From contig CAKMXJ010000016.1 in assembly GCA_928724745.1 (NCBI GenBank), positions 324,501-388,500 on the forward strand: a stretch of DNA of 64,000 bases, written 5' to 3'. Position 1 is the first letter of the stretch. Each line of letters starts with the position of its first letter. The position numbers and the translations under genes were made by a program. Positions 49,104 to 59,880 of this stretch are shown here, one piece after another. The notes beneath the pieces are model-generated. The model saw nothing but the letters and a program-made list of their open reading frames with translations, was not told where the DNA came from and made no database searches. This stretch comes from Anthracocystis setariae (Eukaryota > Basidiomycota > Ustilaginomycetes > Ustilaginales > Ustilaginaceae).

Positions 49104-51380
49104 ATGCCACCCTCCACAGCTCACTCCGTAGTCACCCAAGCCGATCTCGAGCTTCTCGATGCACTCACCGCCATGCCATCAAGCTTTCCTCATCAACCCG
49201 CCTATCCCAACTCCGCCAACAAGGGGCGTCCCTTGTCTACCCTCAATGCTCTTCGTCGTCCCCCCATCGACCCCATGGTCCTCGCCGCAAGTTTGAGCTC
49301 CGGTCCTCACGTCACAAGACACCACTTCCATCATTCGTTCGGCAACCATGACCCTGCCGTTACCAAGTCCCAACAGATGCCTGCCAGTCAGCGCAAAGCT
49401 ACCCTCGCTGCCGCTGCTGCTGCTGCTTCTTCTTCTTCTTCTTCTTCCGTCCCAGCTGGCGCATCTGGCCCCTCGAAATCTCGCTCTAGGAGACCCTCGG
49501 CAGCAAGCGGGTCCTATGCCAACTGCGATTTCGATGACTTTGAAGACATCCCATCGACCAACTCTGCTTCTTCGTCCAGCGTCAAGATCGAACCTGTTCC
49601 ACAGGTCACCGACGAGGAACGCGCCTTCTACGCCTCCCGTCAGGCCCCTCGAAGTGTTCGACTGCAGATACAGAAAGAGTTGGAACAGAAGAAACCGGCA
49701 GCAGCAGCTGCTGCTAAGAAGCAGGCTCAATCTCAGTCCGAATCGCAGCCCAAAGCGAAGTTACTCAACCAATCAGGAAAACAAGCTGGTTCGGCGGTGG
49801 TGGTGCCTCCTCCTGCTCCGGTCCCTTCGATTGCCAAGGCGCTGCATGATAGCAAGGCGGTGATGGATGCCGTTGCAGCTCCAGTTCCGTCGCCAATGCC
49901 GCTCACGCCAGCAGCCGATCCGCTTGCATCTGTGCCCGCGCAAGTCAACATGCCATTGGGAAAGAGCATCTCGTCCATTGTCCGTCCACCTCCGGTGCGG
50001 GTTAGATGCTACGCTCGAACTCGAGTGCCAACGCCGCACGGCGAAATCTTTTGCCATCTCTATAAAAACACACACGACACCAAGGAGCATCTTGCGCTCG
50101 TCATCGATCCGTACCAGAACGACGAATCTAGCAACACGCTCGGCGCGGACGGTCGACCACTCAAGGAGAGCGATAGGGAGTATCAGCGCGATGCTCTGCG
50201 TAGCAAGACGCTCGATGAGGTGTGGGGGCCCGAGGAGACCGAGATGGAGCGCATTGTGCGTGGAGCCTATGTGGGCAGGTTGGGACCCAACTTCCAGATG
50301 GCGAGCAAGCCGTTGCCCAGACACTTGGGACACGAGGGCAGCAGGAACGAGCTGGCACCGTTGGTGAGGATTCACTCCGAGTGCTTCACCGGCGAGACGA
50401 TCGGAAGTCAGCGATGCGATTGTGGTGAGCAGTTGGATGAAGCCATCCGGCTTATCTCGGAAGCGTTTGATACGTCGGACAAATCTCATCACTCGCATTC
50501 TCGTCATGTTCAGTCCGGCTCGTCGGCCTCACGCAAGTTGGGACGCGGTGTGATTGTGTACCTGCGCCAAGAGGGACGAGGCATTGGGTTGTTGGACAAG
50601 CTCATGGCGTACAATCTGCAGGATATGGGGCATGATACTGTGTCGGCCAACATTTTGCTGGGACATTTGCCGGATGCGAGGAAGTATGATATTGCTTCGG
50701 CGATCCTGCGCGATTTGGGCGTGGACGAATGTCGATTGTTGACCAACAATCCGGAGAAGATGGAGGCGTTGGAGGCTGAGGGGGTTCGCGTGGTGGAGCG
50801 TGTGGGGATGGTGCCACGGGTTTGGAAGTTTGGTGGCAAGTTGAAGAGGAGGAGCACGAGGAAGGCGCGCAGGAAGGTGGAGGGGAGGGAATCGTCGATG
50901 GGCAAGGCCGTCGGTGGTGGTGGTGCGGGTGGGTTGAATGGGAGGAAGACGTCGTCTTCGTTGTTGAGGGAGGTTCAGATTGCGGGGTTGGAGGGTAGTG
51001 TGATTTCACAAGCTGGCACCAACGAGTCGGAGGAAGAGGTGGATTCGACGACTATGGCGGGATTGAGACATCAGGGTGAGGATGTGTTTAATGAGAATGA
51101 TCGACTCGAATCACACTCCGATGATGGTGATAGCTCAAACGACTCGGACGACTCGTACATCGATCACGTTCTTAGACGTTCAGGTACAACCATGATAGGA
51201 GCCAGCATTACCAAAGGTCCCGAACTCGAAAAATACCTACGAACAAAAGTTCAACGCATGCGTCACATGCTAGACTTACCCCCCGAACAACTTGACCAAA
51301 ACCAACACCAACAAGACCACCCCCTCTCCCAACCAAACTCCGAAGACGAATCCCCCCTCCCCGCATCCACACAAACTTAA
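49104..51380 (+). CDS. RIB1: GTP cyclohydrolase II (riboflavin biosynthesis)
   Basis: This 758 aa enzyme catalyses the first step of riboflavin synthesis, opening GTP to diamino-hydroxy-ribosylamino-pyrimidine phosphate. The catalytic domain lies near residues 330-570. The zinc-binding segment [17 protein letters not shown] holds three cysteines, followed by the active-site motif [15 protein letters not shown]. Further conserved blocks are [26 protein letters not shown] and [17 protein letters not shown]. The N-terminal 290 residues (Ala, Ser and Pro-rich) and the last 170 (with an Arg/Lys stretch and Asp/Ser-rich parts) are extensions beyond the usual fungal length of about 350-450. The ATG at 49104 is the first in a frame that opens earlier. 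Confidence 0.9.
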   Translation: MPPSTAHSVVTQADLELLDALTAMPSSFPHQPAYPNSANKGRPLSTLNALRRPPIDPMVLAASLSSGPHVTRHHFHHSFGNHDPAVTKSQQMPASQRKATLAAAAAAASSSSSSSVPAGASGPSKSRSRRPSAASGSYANCDFDDFEDIPSTNSASSSSVKIEPVPQVTDEERAFYASRQAPRSVRLQIQKELEQKKPAAAAAAKKQAQSQSESQPKAKLLNQSGKQAGSAVVVPPPAPVPSIAKALHDSKAVMDAVAAPVPSPMPLTPAADPLASVPAQVNMPLGKSISSIVRPPPVRVRCYARTRVPTPHGEIFCHLYKNTHDTKEHLALVIDPYQNDESSNTLGADGRPLKESDREYQRDALRSKTLDEVWGPEETEMERIVRGAYVGRLGPNFQMASKPLPRHLGHEGSRNELAPLVRIHSECFTGETIGSQRCDCGEQLDEAIRLISEAFDTSDKSHHSHSRHVQSGSSASRKLGRGVIVYLRQEGRGIGLLDKLMAYNLQDMGHDTVSANILLGHLPDARKYDIASAILRDLGVDECRLLTNNPEKMEALEAEGVRVVERVGMVPRVWKFGGKLKRRSTRKARRKVEGRESSMGKAVGGGGAGGLNGRKTSSSLLREVQIAGLEGSVISQAGTNESEEEVDSTTMAGLRHQGEDVFNENDRLESHSDDGDSSNDSDDSYIDHVLRRSGTTMIGASITKGPELEKYLRTKVQRMRHMLDLPPEQLDQNQHQQDHPLSQPNSEDESPLPASTQT

Positions 51381-51586
51381 ACCCCCCGCCCCCTTCCTCC
51401 TCACCCAAAACCAAACCCAAAACACATACAACAGTAAAATCAAAGAGAAAAAAAAAAAAAAAGAAAAAAACCCCCAGACAGAGTATAACAAAAAGAAAAG
51501 AAAGCGGCGAGCGCGCCTTATGTACAACCCATGTCCATACTATTGCAGTGCGTCGTCCCTTCTAAGCTCTAGCTACCCGGCTACCT

Positions 51587-53068
51587 TTAAAACGATTGCT
51601 GCGTCCCGCGAGCTGGTGGACTCTGATGTTGCAACAAGCTCCTCCTCTTGTTCTTGGCCATTTCCTTTTTCAACGCCGCGCCATCGAGTGGTTTCAGCAG
51701 CTCAAACGCACACAGCAGATCCTCGGATACACTCATCACCGCACCGAAATTGTCGAACTCTCCACAGTAATTCGGTGCCGAAAAGATGGTGACGAGCGTG
51801 CGTTCGTTCCAGAACTCGTAGCCGTCTTCCACCACCATATGCGCACGACAGATGAGATCAAAGTCGTACTGTGCCAGGAATTGCTGGATCACCGCTTTGC
51901 CAAAGCAGTACGACACGCCGCGTTCATTGTCCTCCCAGTCCAGCGCCGTGTCCGAGGGATCGGACCACAGCAGGTCGTTAAGCAGACCATAGTCGGGAAC
52001 GTCGGTGGGTCGCTCGATGCGCCGAATGTCGTCCATGTTGGACAGCGATGGAGACAGTCCACCGTGCACACAAAAGATCTTGGACGCCACCACGGCTGCG
52101 ATGGGAAGCGTGTTGAACACGTCGATAAACGTCTTCCAAATCTTGATGTTGACTCGTCGCTTGCATTCGTCGTAGAAGCCGTACACGCGCGTGACGTTGG
52201 CACACTCGTGATTGCCTCGCAGCAAGAAAAAGTTTTCGGGATACTTGATCTTGTAGCACAGCAGCAGAAGGATGGTCTCGAGCGACTGTTTGCCTCGGTC
52301 GACATAGTCTCCTAGAAAGAGATAGTTGGCCGAGGGAGGGAAGCCGCACATTTCAAACAACCGGAGCAAGTCGTGGTACTGACCGTGCGTGTCACCGACG
52401 ATCTTGACGGGTGGGCTGAGTTCGATCAATGTGGGTTGCGACAGGAAGATTTCGCGTGCCGCCTGGCAAACGGCGGTGATTTCGGCGTTCTTGAGTGCTG
52501 GCTTGGGAATCTTACCCGAGTATCCTGCTTCCAATAGTCGCGAGATCATGTCATCAATGTCGAAGGTGCGCACCTGGTCGCCGGCGCCGGCAGCCTGCGA
52601 GCCCTTGCCCACCGAGCCTGGCAAGGCCGATCCACCCTGTGCAAGTGGATTCGAAAGGATGGTGGCAGCTGTGGGGGTGGATGGGGTTTGCGACATGTCG
52701 TTGGCGGACAGGGAGCCGGAAACACCATCCTCACTGCGTCCAGCCGCCGAGCGCGGGACCAAAGGGCTGCCAACTTCACTGGCATCATCGCCATCGAGAA
52801 CGTTGCGTGCAGAGGGTGATGGAGACGGTAGAGGCGACTCGTGCCTGCTGACACCGCCACGCTTCTCGATCCTGGCGGGGCCCGCTCCATTGCCGTTGTT
52901 GGTAGTGTCGATGACACCGAGCGAATCTTTGCTCTTGGCACGAATGAGGTTGGAAGAGTCGGAACCCGAAAGACCGTTGGAGCCCTCGGTGTTGTCGTCG
53001 CCGTCATGAGACTTGGACTTTCCCTTGCGGGAGGAGCCGCCGATGATCTTGCCAAACGACTTGAACAT
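51587..53068 (-). CDS. PPZ-type serine/threonine protein phosphatase
   Basis: This 493 aa metal-dependent Ser/Thr phosphatase is closest to the PP1-like PP-Z group, which in yeast controls ion balance and halotolerance. The N-terminal 165 residues are Ser/Gly/Asp-rich, and the family tends to have such extensions. The catalytic domain (about 170-470) starts near [17 protein letters not shown] and carries [46 protein letters not shown] and [11 protein letters not shown]. Typical PP-Z details include [10 protein letters not shown] and the [13 protein letters not shown] block. The N-terminus begins [11 protein letters not shown], so the N-myristoylation site (Gly2) of yeast Ppz proteins is absent, unless the true start differs. 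It is convergent with RIB1 (206 bp apart). Confidence 0.9.
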   Translation of the reverse strand: MFKSFGKIIGGSSRKGKSKSHDGDDNTEGSNGLSGSDSSNLIRAKSKDSLGVIDTTNNGNGAGPARIEKRGGVSRHESPLPSPSPSARNVLDGDDASEVGSPLVPRSAAGRSEDGVSGSLSANDMSQTPSTPTAATILSNPLAQGGSALPGSVGKGSQAAGAGDQVRTFDIDDMISRLLEAGYSGKIPKPALKNAEITAVCQAAREIFLSQPTLIELSPPVKIVGDTHGQYHDLLRLFEMCGFPPSANYLFLGDYVDRGKQSLETILLLLCYKIKYPENFFLLRGNHECANVTRVYGFYDECKRRVNIKIWKTFIDVFNTLPIAAVVASKIFCVHGGLSPSLSNMDDIRRIERPTDVPDYGLLNDLLWSDPSDTALDWEDNERGVSYCFGKAVIQQFLAQYDFDLICRAHMVVEDGYEFWNERTLVTIFSAPNYCGEFDNFGAVMSVSEDLLCAFELLKPLDGAALKKEMAKNKRRSLLQHQSPPARGTQQSF

Positions 53069-53711
53069 GGCTACGTGGACTTATCGAGTTGAAAGGTGTG
53101 GGTAGGTGTAGTGGGTGGAGCCCAAGAAATGCGAAAGCAGGCTGAGTCGATCGACCTGGAAAGATCGGGGTAGCACGCGTAGAGCAATTGTTTAGAGTTT
53201 GTCAGGAGGATTGCAGCGATTACGTTGGAGCTTAGCTGTCAAGATGCGGACTGTTTGCTGCCCAGGCAAACACGTGTATTGTAGCGGGGAGAACGAATCA
53301 AGGTAGTCGCACAGGAACGCGTGTGCAGGGCCTTGATTAGGATCCGGTGGATAGTCGTGACAAGATTGAGGCGTAGCGGCAGCTAGTCTAGCAGCGTTTG
53401 TTTTTTTTTTCTCCGAGCAGAGTTGGATCAAGCTCGTCTACCAGACGATCGAGGCTCGAGTCGAGCTTAAAGGAGTTGCGATGCTAAAATTGATCCAAGC
53501 AATCACCACGATGTGAGAACAAGCAAACAAGGAATGCAAGTGGCGCGATGGACGGAGTACTGCGGAGTGTTGCGTGCGTGCAATGGTGGCTGTAGAGAGA
53601 GGCTGGAAGGAGGAAGGGACGACAGGCAAAGGGATGATGAGGAGGAGCAGGAGGATGGTATAGGAGGTGGAGAAGGAGATCGAGATGGAGCCAAGTAGCG
53701 CGTCTGTCTGT

Positions 53712-53880
53712 ATGTGTGTGTGTGTGTGACTGACAGAGAGACAGAGCCAGAGACAGAGAGAGAGAGAGAGAGAACGCCAAGTCGTGGCTGGCTGGGACCG
53801 GCAGGAGACGGACAGGTTTGGTTTGGCTGGCTGGCTGGCTGGCTCACTCACTCACTCACTCATTCACTCACTCACTCACT
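53712..53880. repeat. cluster of TG, GA, GGCT and CACT simple repeats
   Basis: Four different tandem repeats follow one another within 170 bp, the last two being tetranucleotides. Confidence 0.9.
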
Positions 53881-54109
53881 TACGCACGCACGCACCGTTT
53901 CTGATACAGTACAGCGCACATAGGGCCCACACAGGGTCGCTGTCATGCGAGTCGCGACGAGTTTTGACGAGAAAAACAGCAAAAAGGCATGACCACAGCA
54001 GGCTGTTACTCAGTGTCATAATTCGTGCCCCTTCAATTCACATTGGGTCAACTCTGCGCTGCAGTCGCGGCTCGGACCAACGTTTATTTAATTGATAATA
54101 CGCCGGGCC

Positions 54110-54153
54110 GTTGGTGGGTCCAGGACTTAATCCTCAGCCCTGGACCCACCAAC
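54110..54153. repeat. 15 bp inverted repeat (hairpin) upstream of the EF3-like gene
   Basis: GTTGGTGGGTCCAGG (54110-54124) is followed after 14 bases by its exact reverse complement (54139-54153). As RNA it would form a strong stem-loop. It lies about 230 bp before the EF3-like ATG. No T tract follows, so a terminator is not implied. Confidence 0.85.
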
Positions 54154-54191
54154 CTCCTCTATTCAATTTTCGTCGAATCGTGAGTTTTTTC

Positions 54192-54225
54192 CCGGCCGAA
54201 AGAGCTATACCGGCCGAAAGAGCTA
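54192..54225 (+). repeat. 18 bp tandem repeat
   Basis: CCGGCCGAAAGAGCTA occurs at 54192-54207 and 54210-54225. Because of its place shortly before the EF3-like gene it may be a promoter element. Confidence 0.85.
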
Positions 54226-54384
54226 GCTTGGTTGCGGTTGCGCATTGCGCATTGCGCACAACGAACGTCTTCTACACCAAGAAGTCTTGTCTTCCTTTTG
54301 GTCTGTCAATTTGTTCGCTCCTGTCGTAAGACCACCATTACCAGCCACCGTTGTGGCCTAACACAAGGCCGAAGCAAGAAAACC

Positions 54385-56523
54385 ATGCCCGAAATCATCC
54401 CTGTCATGTCCGAGGTCACCAAGTCCGACGTTCAGAAGGCTTCGCGCGCTCGAAGCCGCTTCGCTCACCAAGCTCTGCGCCCTCATCTCCAACAAGGATA
54501 TCGAGCGTTTCATCCCTGCCCTCATCAACTCGCTCATCCACCCCGTCGAGGAGGTCCCCAAGACCATCCAGCTGGAGCCGCTTCGCTCACCAAGCTCTGC
54601 GCCCTCATCTCCAACAAGGATATCGAGCGTTTCATCCCTGCCCTCATCAACTCGCTCATCCACCCCGTCGAGGAGGTCCCCAAGACCATCCAGCTCCTGT
54701 CCGCCACCACCTTCGTCCAGGAGGTCGACAGCGCCACCCTCGCTCTCATGGTACCCCTTCTCTCTCGTGGTCTCAACGAGCGTCTCACCGCCACCAAGCG
54801 TAAGGTCGCCGTCATCATCGACAACATGACCAAGCTTGTCGACAACGAGCGCACCGTTCGTCCTTTCCTTGGCAAGCTCCTTCCTGGCTTGATCAAGATC
54901 GAGTCCACCATGGCTGACCCCGAGGCTCGTTCCGTCGTTCAGCGTGCCATCAAGACCCTCCGCGAGGTCGGCAACGTCACCGGCGACGGCTCCGACGTCG
55001 AGCCCCTCGAGGATGTCAGCGACAAGGTGGCCCTCGACGAGGTCAACAAGGCCCTCGGCGCTCAGAGTCTCCAGGCTCAGTCCAACCTTGCTGCCTACCT
55101 CGCCACCCTCGTCGCCAACCTTGCCAACGCCCGCAACTTCGAGCTCACCGAGTGGGAGACGGCTCTCATCCCCTACATCACCCTCATCAAGGGCTCCAAG
55201 CCCGAGCAGGCCAAGGCCATCTCCAAGGCTCTCCTCACCGCCCTTGCCCAGTCCACCGGTGACACCGTCGAGATCTTCGACGACGAGGAGGAGGGTGAGG
55301 ACCTTTGCAACTGTCAGTTCTCGCTCGCTTACGGTGCCAAGATTCTCCTCAACACCGCCACCCTGCGTCTCAAGCGTGCTCACAAGTACGGTCTTTGCGG
55401 TCGTAACGGTTCCGGCAAGTCGACCCTCATGCGTGCCATCACCAACGGCCAGGTCGAGGGCTTCCCCTTGCCCGAGGAGGTCCGTACCTGGTATGTCGAG
55501 CACGATCTGGACGGCTCCGAGGGTACCATGACCGTCCTCGAGTTCATTCTCGCCGACGAGCGTCTCAGCATGACCCGTGACGAGGCCGTCGCCACCCTTC
55601 ACGAGGTCGGCTTCGACGACGCCCGTCAGAACTCGCCCATCGCCGGTCTCTCGGGTGGTTGGAAGATGAAGGTCGCCCTTGCCCGTGCCATCTTGTTCAA
55701 GGCCGACATCCTGCTTCTCGATGAGCCCACCAACCACTTGGACGTCGTCAACGTCAAGTGGATCACCGACTACCTCATCAACCTCAAGACCGCCACCGCC
55801 ATCATCGTCTCGCACAACTCGGGCTTCTTGAACGATGTCTGCACCGACATTCTCCACCTCAACCGCTTCAAGATCAAGCGATACCCCGGTAACCTCGATG
55901 CCTTCGTCAAGCGTGTCCCCAAGGCCAGGGCCTACGCCAAGCTCAACACCGGCGAGGACTACTCGTTCAAGCTCCCCGACCCTCCTCTGCTCGACGGTGT
56001 CAAGACCAAGGAGAAGTCGCTCATCAAGATGAAGGACGTCGTCTTCCAGTACCCCAACACCCCCGCTCCCCAGCTCAAGGGTGTCTCGATCCAGATCTCG
56101 CTCGCTTCGCGTGTCGCCATTCTCGGTCCCAACGGTTCCGCCACCGCTACCACAGCCCATGCTGTGGCCAAGCTGACCAAGGGCGTCGGCAAACTTGGCA
56201 TCACCATCACCACCGACGGCCCCGGCATCCGCAACCCGAAGTCAAGGCCATCGCCATCGCCATCGCCAAAGCCAAGCCAAGCCAAGTCCGCCGTCAACGC
56301 CGAGAAGGCCAAGACCGCCCAGCTCAAAAACAGCACCGCGCCACCGCCACCGCCATCGACGGCAAGGAACTCGACCCTGGCTTCAGCTTCATCACGCTTT
56401 TTGTTCCCCAATACCGTTGTACTTCGAACTTCGTCTTGTAATCGATCAATCAATCAATCAATCAGTCAATCCATTGATCAAGTCATTCATACGTGTGTAT
56501 TGCTTCTGTGTGGTGGTTGTTAA
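54385..56523 (+). pseudogene. TEF3: rearranged, truncated translation elongation factor 3 copy
   Basis: The open frame (712 codons) matches fungal EF3, a ribosome-binding ABC ATPase of about 1050 aa, only in the middle. It begins [11 protein letters not shown], then loses most of the HEAT-repeat part. It then matches from [17 protein letters not shown] through the rest of the HEAT region (about residues 65-200), the four-helix region, and the complete first ABC domain: GRNGSGKSTLMRAI, LSGGWKMK, LLLDEPTNHLD. It stops matching in the second ABC domain at GPNGS, where the Walker A lysine and everything after it, including the chromodomain-like insert, are missing and replaced by low-complexity Pro/Ser/Lys-rich residues. 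A 119 bp direct repeat at the 5' end is read in two frames. It could be a real deletion allele, a duplicated relic or an assembly error. EF3 is essential in yeasts, so an intact copy is expected elsewhere. Confidence 0.8.
54455..54695 (+). repeat. 119 bp tandem direct repeat in EF3-like gene
   Basis: Positions 54455-54573 and 54577-54695 are identical by eye, with three bases (GGA) between them. The 122 bp period is not a multiple of three, so only one copy can be read in the EF3 frame. From the ATG at 54385 it is the second one. Confidence 0.95.
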
Positions 56524-56530
56524 CATTTGA

Positions 56531-58936
56531 CTAGACAAAGCTGGGAGTCTCTCTTGTGGTGTAGAGCGCAAATGGATCGCCGTCGACATTACTAGGCAGC
56601 GGGTCTGGCACCGTACCAAGCCTGATAGCTTCCTGGACCTTAGAGAGCGAGGGTGTTCGAAGACTGAGCCTGAACTCCTCCAGCTGAGCAGCGACACTGG
56701 CGCAGGACGTGCCGTGCTTCTCCGCTCGACGCTCGATCTCACTTAGGATGATCAAGCGGCGCTGGAAGAACTTGCGATCTGAGTCTTGAGGCCACCTGTG
56801 TTCGGCATGCTTGTAGAGGGACCGTAGAGGGGGCTGGCTGCCGAGCCCGTCAGCGTACTCTTTCCAGAGCATGGTCACCGTTTCGATGTTGCGATCTTGA
56901 GCAATGAAGCTGTAGCCACACGTCGTTGTCGTGCTTGGAGTCGAGGTGTTGAGCGGCTGTGATGGTGATGGGTCCGATTGAGCGTTGTCATTGTCGTTGT
57001 CGATGAGATGCATGTGTGCTGCGAGCGATGCATCGTTGAGCCCCTTTAGCAAGGCTTCTAAGCTGAGGCATGATCGTTTGCTGTACTTGACGAGCAGGGC
57101 CTTGACATCATCGATCTTGGCGGAGTTGGCATCGATCTTGGCGTTGGTCTTGACGGAGTTGGCATCGATCTTGACGATGGTGGCTTGAGAGTTGGAGTCC
57201 ATGCAATTGGTGACAGACGAGTAGAAGTTCGGGAACGTTCTCATAAGCATTGGCTCAATGGGTTCGACTTGCACCTCGGTCTCGATGCTGGAGGTCAGGC
57301 TGTTGGCAAAAGTGTTGAACGACAATGACCTGAAGATCGGGTGCTTGAACATGAAGTGCTGCGGATACCTTGAGCGCAAGAAGACGGCGTCTTGAAGGAG
57401 GATCGGTCGCAGCTTGAGGAGGAGGTTCAGGAAGCCCATCGCAGCCTTGTCCGGCGTTGGTTTGGCCTCCTGCTCGGCGAGGCAGCTGGCAGCCCTTGGG
57501 AACACCGCCTCGACCAGGTTCTGGGGCACTTCTACATCTCTTGCGATGTAGACGTCGCCGCCATTCGGAGAGAAGCCGGCGAGGGTCCGCATCGTCTGCC
57601 GTGGGAGGCCAGAGAGATAGCATTGTGCCATCGCTCCCTGCTCCCAGCGGCCAGACCGACGGATATCGTCGACGTCGGCGCCGCCAAGCTCGGCCATCCT
57701 TGCGCCTGTTGCGCGCATGAGATGTGTTGCCTTCGTTGAATGGATCCCTTGCCGTGTGTACGCCAATCGAAATGCTTTGCGTTGGGCGTCGTATGTCATT
57801 GGCATGGTTGGATCCTTCGAGGCCGGGAACAGTTTCAGCCGGTACCATGCTTCATTCGACGAGAAGTCCGGGAACTGCTCCTGTTGTGTCTTGTTGATGC
57901 GAGGCTCAGCGCCGAGATGAAACTTACAGAAGAGGTGGAAGGCAAGGGCTCCGATTGGGCACATCTCGACATTCTTGTTACGATACATACCTTGCATGTC
58001 TAGTCGTCCGTGTTGATTCACCTTGCTGTGTCTTGAGACTGCGATCAATGCCAAGGCCTTGTTGTTTCCCTCATCGAGCATGATCGAGAAGAGGTCTGGT
58101 AGTTCAAGTTCGCGAACGTTATCGCCACGAAAGAGCCCAAAGTGAGAGATCAGCATCATGAGTCGATTCCGGATGCCTTCCTCGTTGTCTCGCTCGAAGC
58201 CATCGTTGGCGAGGTTGGCCAGCTGCTCTACATGCGATACCCCATCGAGCAGGGTACCATTGCCGCGATCTTTGAACGAATCGCGATCTTTCTTGTACTT
58301 CTCGATCCGGAGCGTTTGAGCTAGGGTCTTTACAGGACCATCGCGAGGAGCGCGATACGGGTTGATACCCTGCTCCTTCTGCTCATTGTACAGATCGATC
58401 ACGGCATTGATACTGGTCTTGATGGTATTGGCACTTAGCCCGTCCTCGGGCATCATGTACGATTCTTCTTCCTCCTCCTCCATGGGGAGAGGGAGCTGTA
58501 CTTCGCTTTCGTCGGGCACAGGCAATCGCACAGGCATACTTGCAACGGTAACCGACGGGTTCGAATTACTTGTGTCTGTGTTTGTGTTGTTGCTAGTGGA
58601 AGGTGTGATGGATCGCTTCGAATACCGACGATCAAGCTTCCTCCTGAGCATGTGAGACTTGAGAAAGAAGGCGAGCTTCTGTTCTTGAACGATGTACTTC
58701 TCGTGACCTTGGAACTGCCAATCGTGAGGGTCTGCTGCTGCTCGACTGTCGCACCACCGCTCAAACTGAGCTCGGTAGGTCAGGTACGTTCCCGACGTTT
58801 TCTTCGGGCGCACCTTGTTATGCTGGCTGCGAATGGCGTCCAAGGCTTCCTGCATGGCCGCTCCTAGCGGCGCAGTTGTTGGCGTGCTGGGTCCATCGTT
58901 GCGAAAGCCGTAGCGTACCCGATGCGACTGCGGCAT
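56531..58936 (-). CDS. Crypton-type tyrosine recombinase with GCR1_C domain
   Basis: This 801 aa protein is the likely single product of a Crypton DNA transposon, which recombines through a tyrosine active site and makes no TIRs. A proline-rich start and a helical N-terminal (core-binding-like) domain precede the catalytic domain. The first Arg lies in HFGLFRGDNVRELEL (about residue 270). The H-x-x-R is in THLMRATGARMAELGG (about 403-406), and the Tyr lies in WEQGAMAQCYLSGLP (about 439), all in the order and context of fungal YR enzymes. The C-terminal region (about 660-720) has the FIAQDRNIETVTMLWKEYADGLG segment of the GCR1_C DNA-binding fold, as in fungal Cryptons and Gcr1/Ndc10 relatives. 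The first ATG is at 58936; the frame is open to about 59104 but starts with GTG there. It is close to, and convergent with, the broken EF3 copy. Confidence 0.82.
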   Translation of the reverse strand: MPQSHRVRYGFRNDGPSTPTTAPLGAAMQEALDAIRSQHNKVRPKKTSGTYLTYRAQFERWCDSRAAADPHDWQFQGHEKYIVQEQKLAFFLKSHMLRRKLDRRYSKRSITPSTSNNTNTDTSNSNPSVTVASMPVRLPVPDESEVQLPLPMEEEEEESYMMPEDGLSANTIKTSINAVIDLYNEQKEQGINPYRAPRDGPVKTLAQTLRIEKYKKDRDSFKDRGNGTLLDGVSHVEQLANLANDGFERDNEEGIRNRLMMLISHFGLFRGDNVRELELPDLFSIMLDEGNNKALALIAVSRHSKVNQHGRLDMQGMYRNKNVEMCPIGALAFHLFCKFHLGAEPRINKTQQEQFPDFSSNEAWYRLKLFPASKDPTMPMTYDAQRKAFRLAYTRQGIHSTKATHLMRATGARMAELGGADVDDIRRSGRWEQGAMAQCYLSGLPRQTMRTLAGFSPNGGDVYIARDVEVPQNLVEAVFPRAASCLAEQEAKPTPDKAAMGFLNLLLKLRPILLQDAVFLRSRYPQHFMFKHPIFRSLSFNTFANSLTSSIETEVQVEPIEPMLMRTFPNFYSSVTNCMDSNSQATIVKIDANSVKTNAKIDANSAKIDDVKALLVKYSKRSCLSLEALLKGLNDASLAAHMHLIDNDNDNAQSDPSPSQPLNTSTPSTTTTCGYSFIAQDRNIETVTMLWKEYADGLGSQPPLRSLYKHAEHRWPQDSDRKFFQRRLIILSEIERRAEKHGTSCASVAAQLEEFRLSLRTPSLSKVQEAIRLGTVPDPLPSNVDGDPFALYTTRETPSFV

Positions 58937-59569
58937 GCTGGTGCTTGGTTTTGGTTGTGGAGCGGGTGGATGGCGACGGCGAGCAGGCGAAGACGGCAAG
59001 GAAGACGGCGATGATTCAGATGGTGGTTTGTATTCTCGTTCGACACACTTTGATCGCGACAAGCCGAGGAGTTCTTCATGCAATACGAAGCTATGTTCAT
59101 TCACAGTGACACAGCAGACAATAAAGACAGACGATAAAGGGGTCGTTTATCTAATGCTTTAATCCTTGTACGAGGCTGTTATGTCAATAGAAGTCCTAGA
59201 TATCCGCCGGTCCGGGATTTGGACTCGGTCCTCAATTTCCAGCCAAAAACCGCGGCGCGCGGACTGGAGGAGTCAACCTATTTTCCAGCTGCACACACAG
59301 TCACTCACTCAGTCACACACTAGCTCACGCCGAGACACGGCTCCTCTCTCTGTGTGGCTCGCTCGGCTGTTGTGTTGCCTTCTCCGGAATCAGAATGCCA
59401 GTGTACTCCATTTTCCAGGAAAATTCAGAACCCTATTTCTCTGCTCTTTCCAATTCACATTACAGAGTATTGTATTGACATACTTGTCGAATTCATTTGG
59501 CATCAGCTTATTCATTTAGAGCGTTCTTCCAATACAAAGTCCTGACGTCGAGCTCAATGCGCCATCATA

Positions 59570-59622
59570 CAGCACAGCACAGCACAGCACAGCGCAGCAC
59601 AGCACAGCGCAGTAAAGCGCAG
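59570..59622. repeat. AGCAC/ACAGC pentanucleotide repeat
   Basis: About ten imperfect five-base units, with some AGCGC variants. Confidence 0.85.
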
Positions 59623-59826
59623 TCCACCACTGTAGCTCGGCCCATTCTTTCTCGTCACAAGCGGCGTAACGCAGCGTGTGGGCGCTATGCTCGACATGCT
59701 GCAGCTGATCTCGTCTTGGGCTGCACTGCGCTGTACAGTACTGTACAGTACAATTCAGCCTCACTTTCCGCTCCGGCTTTTGACAAAGGGAAGGCCAGTT
59801 CGAGACACTGTGTATGCAAGTTGCTT

Positions 59827-59827
<1 letters not shown>

Positions 59828-59879
<52 letters not shown>
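59828..59879. repeat. CT microsatellite (about 50 bp)
   Basis: A TCTC run of about 25 dinucleotide units. Confidence 0.95.

Positions 59880-59880
<1 letters not shown>

Larger units (their letters stand above)
53069..54384. other. intergenic region between phosphatase and rearranged EF3 genes
   Basis: The left part is the PPZ promoter with simple repeats: TG at 53712-53728, GA at 53754-53772, GGCT at 53825-53844 and CACT at 53844-53880. The right part is the leader of the EF3-like gene, with a 15 bp-arm hairpin and an 18 bp tandem repeat. Confidence 0.5.

Noticed and set aside
54358..56160. 600-codon open frame antisense to the EF3-like gene
   Set aside because: Its Gly/Leu/Glu/Asp-rich composition mirrors biased codons. 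The sense frame holds the ABC motifs.
18533..59879. Tandem simple repeats as possible CRISPR-like arrays
   Set aside because: Units are 1-6 bp without spacers, so they are ordinary microsatellites of a eukaryotic genome.
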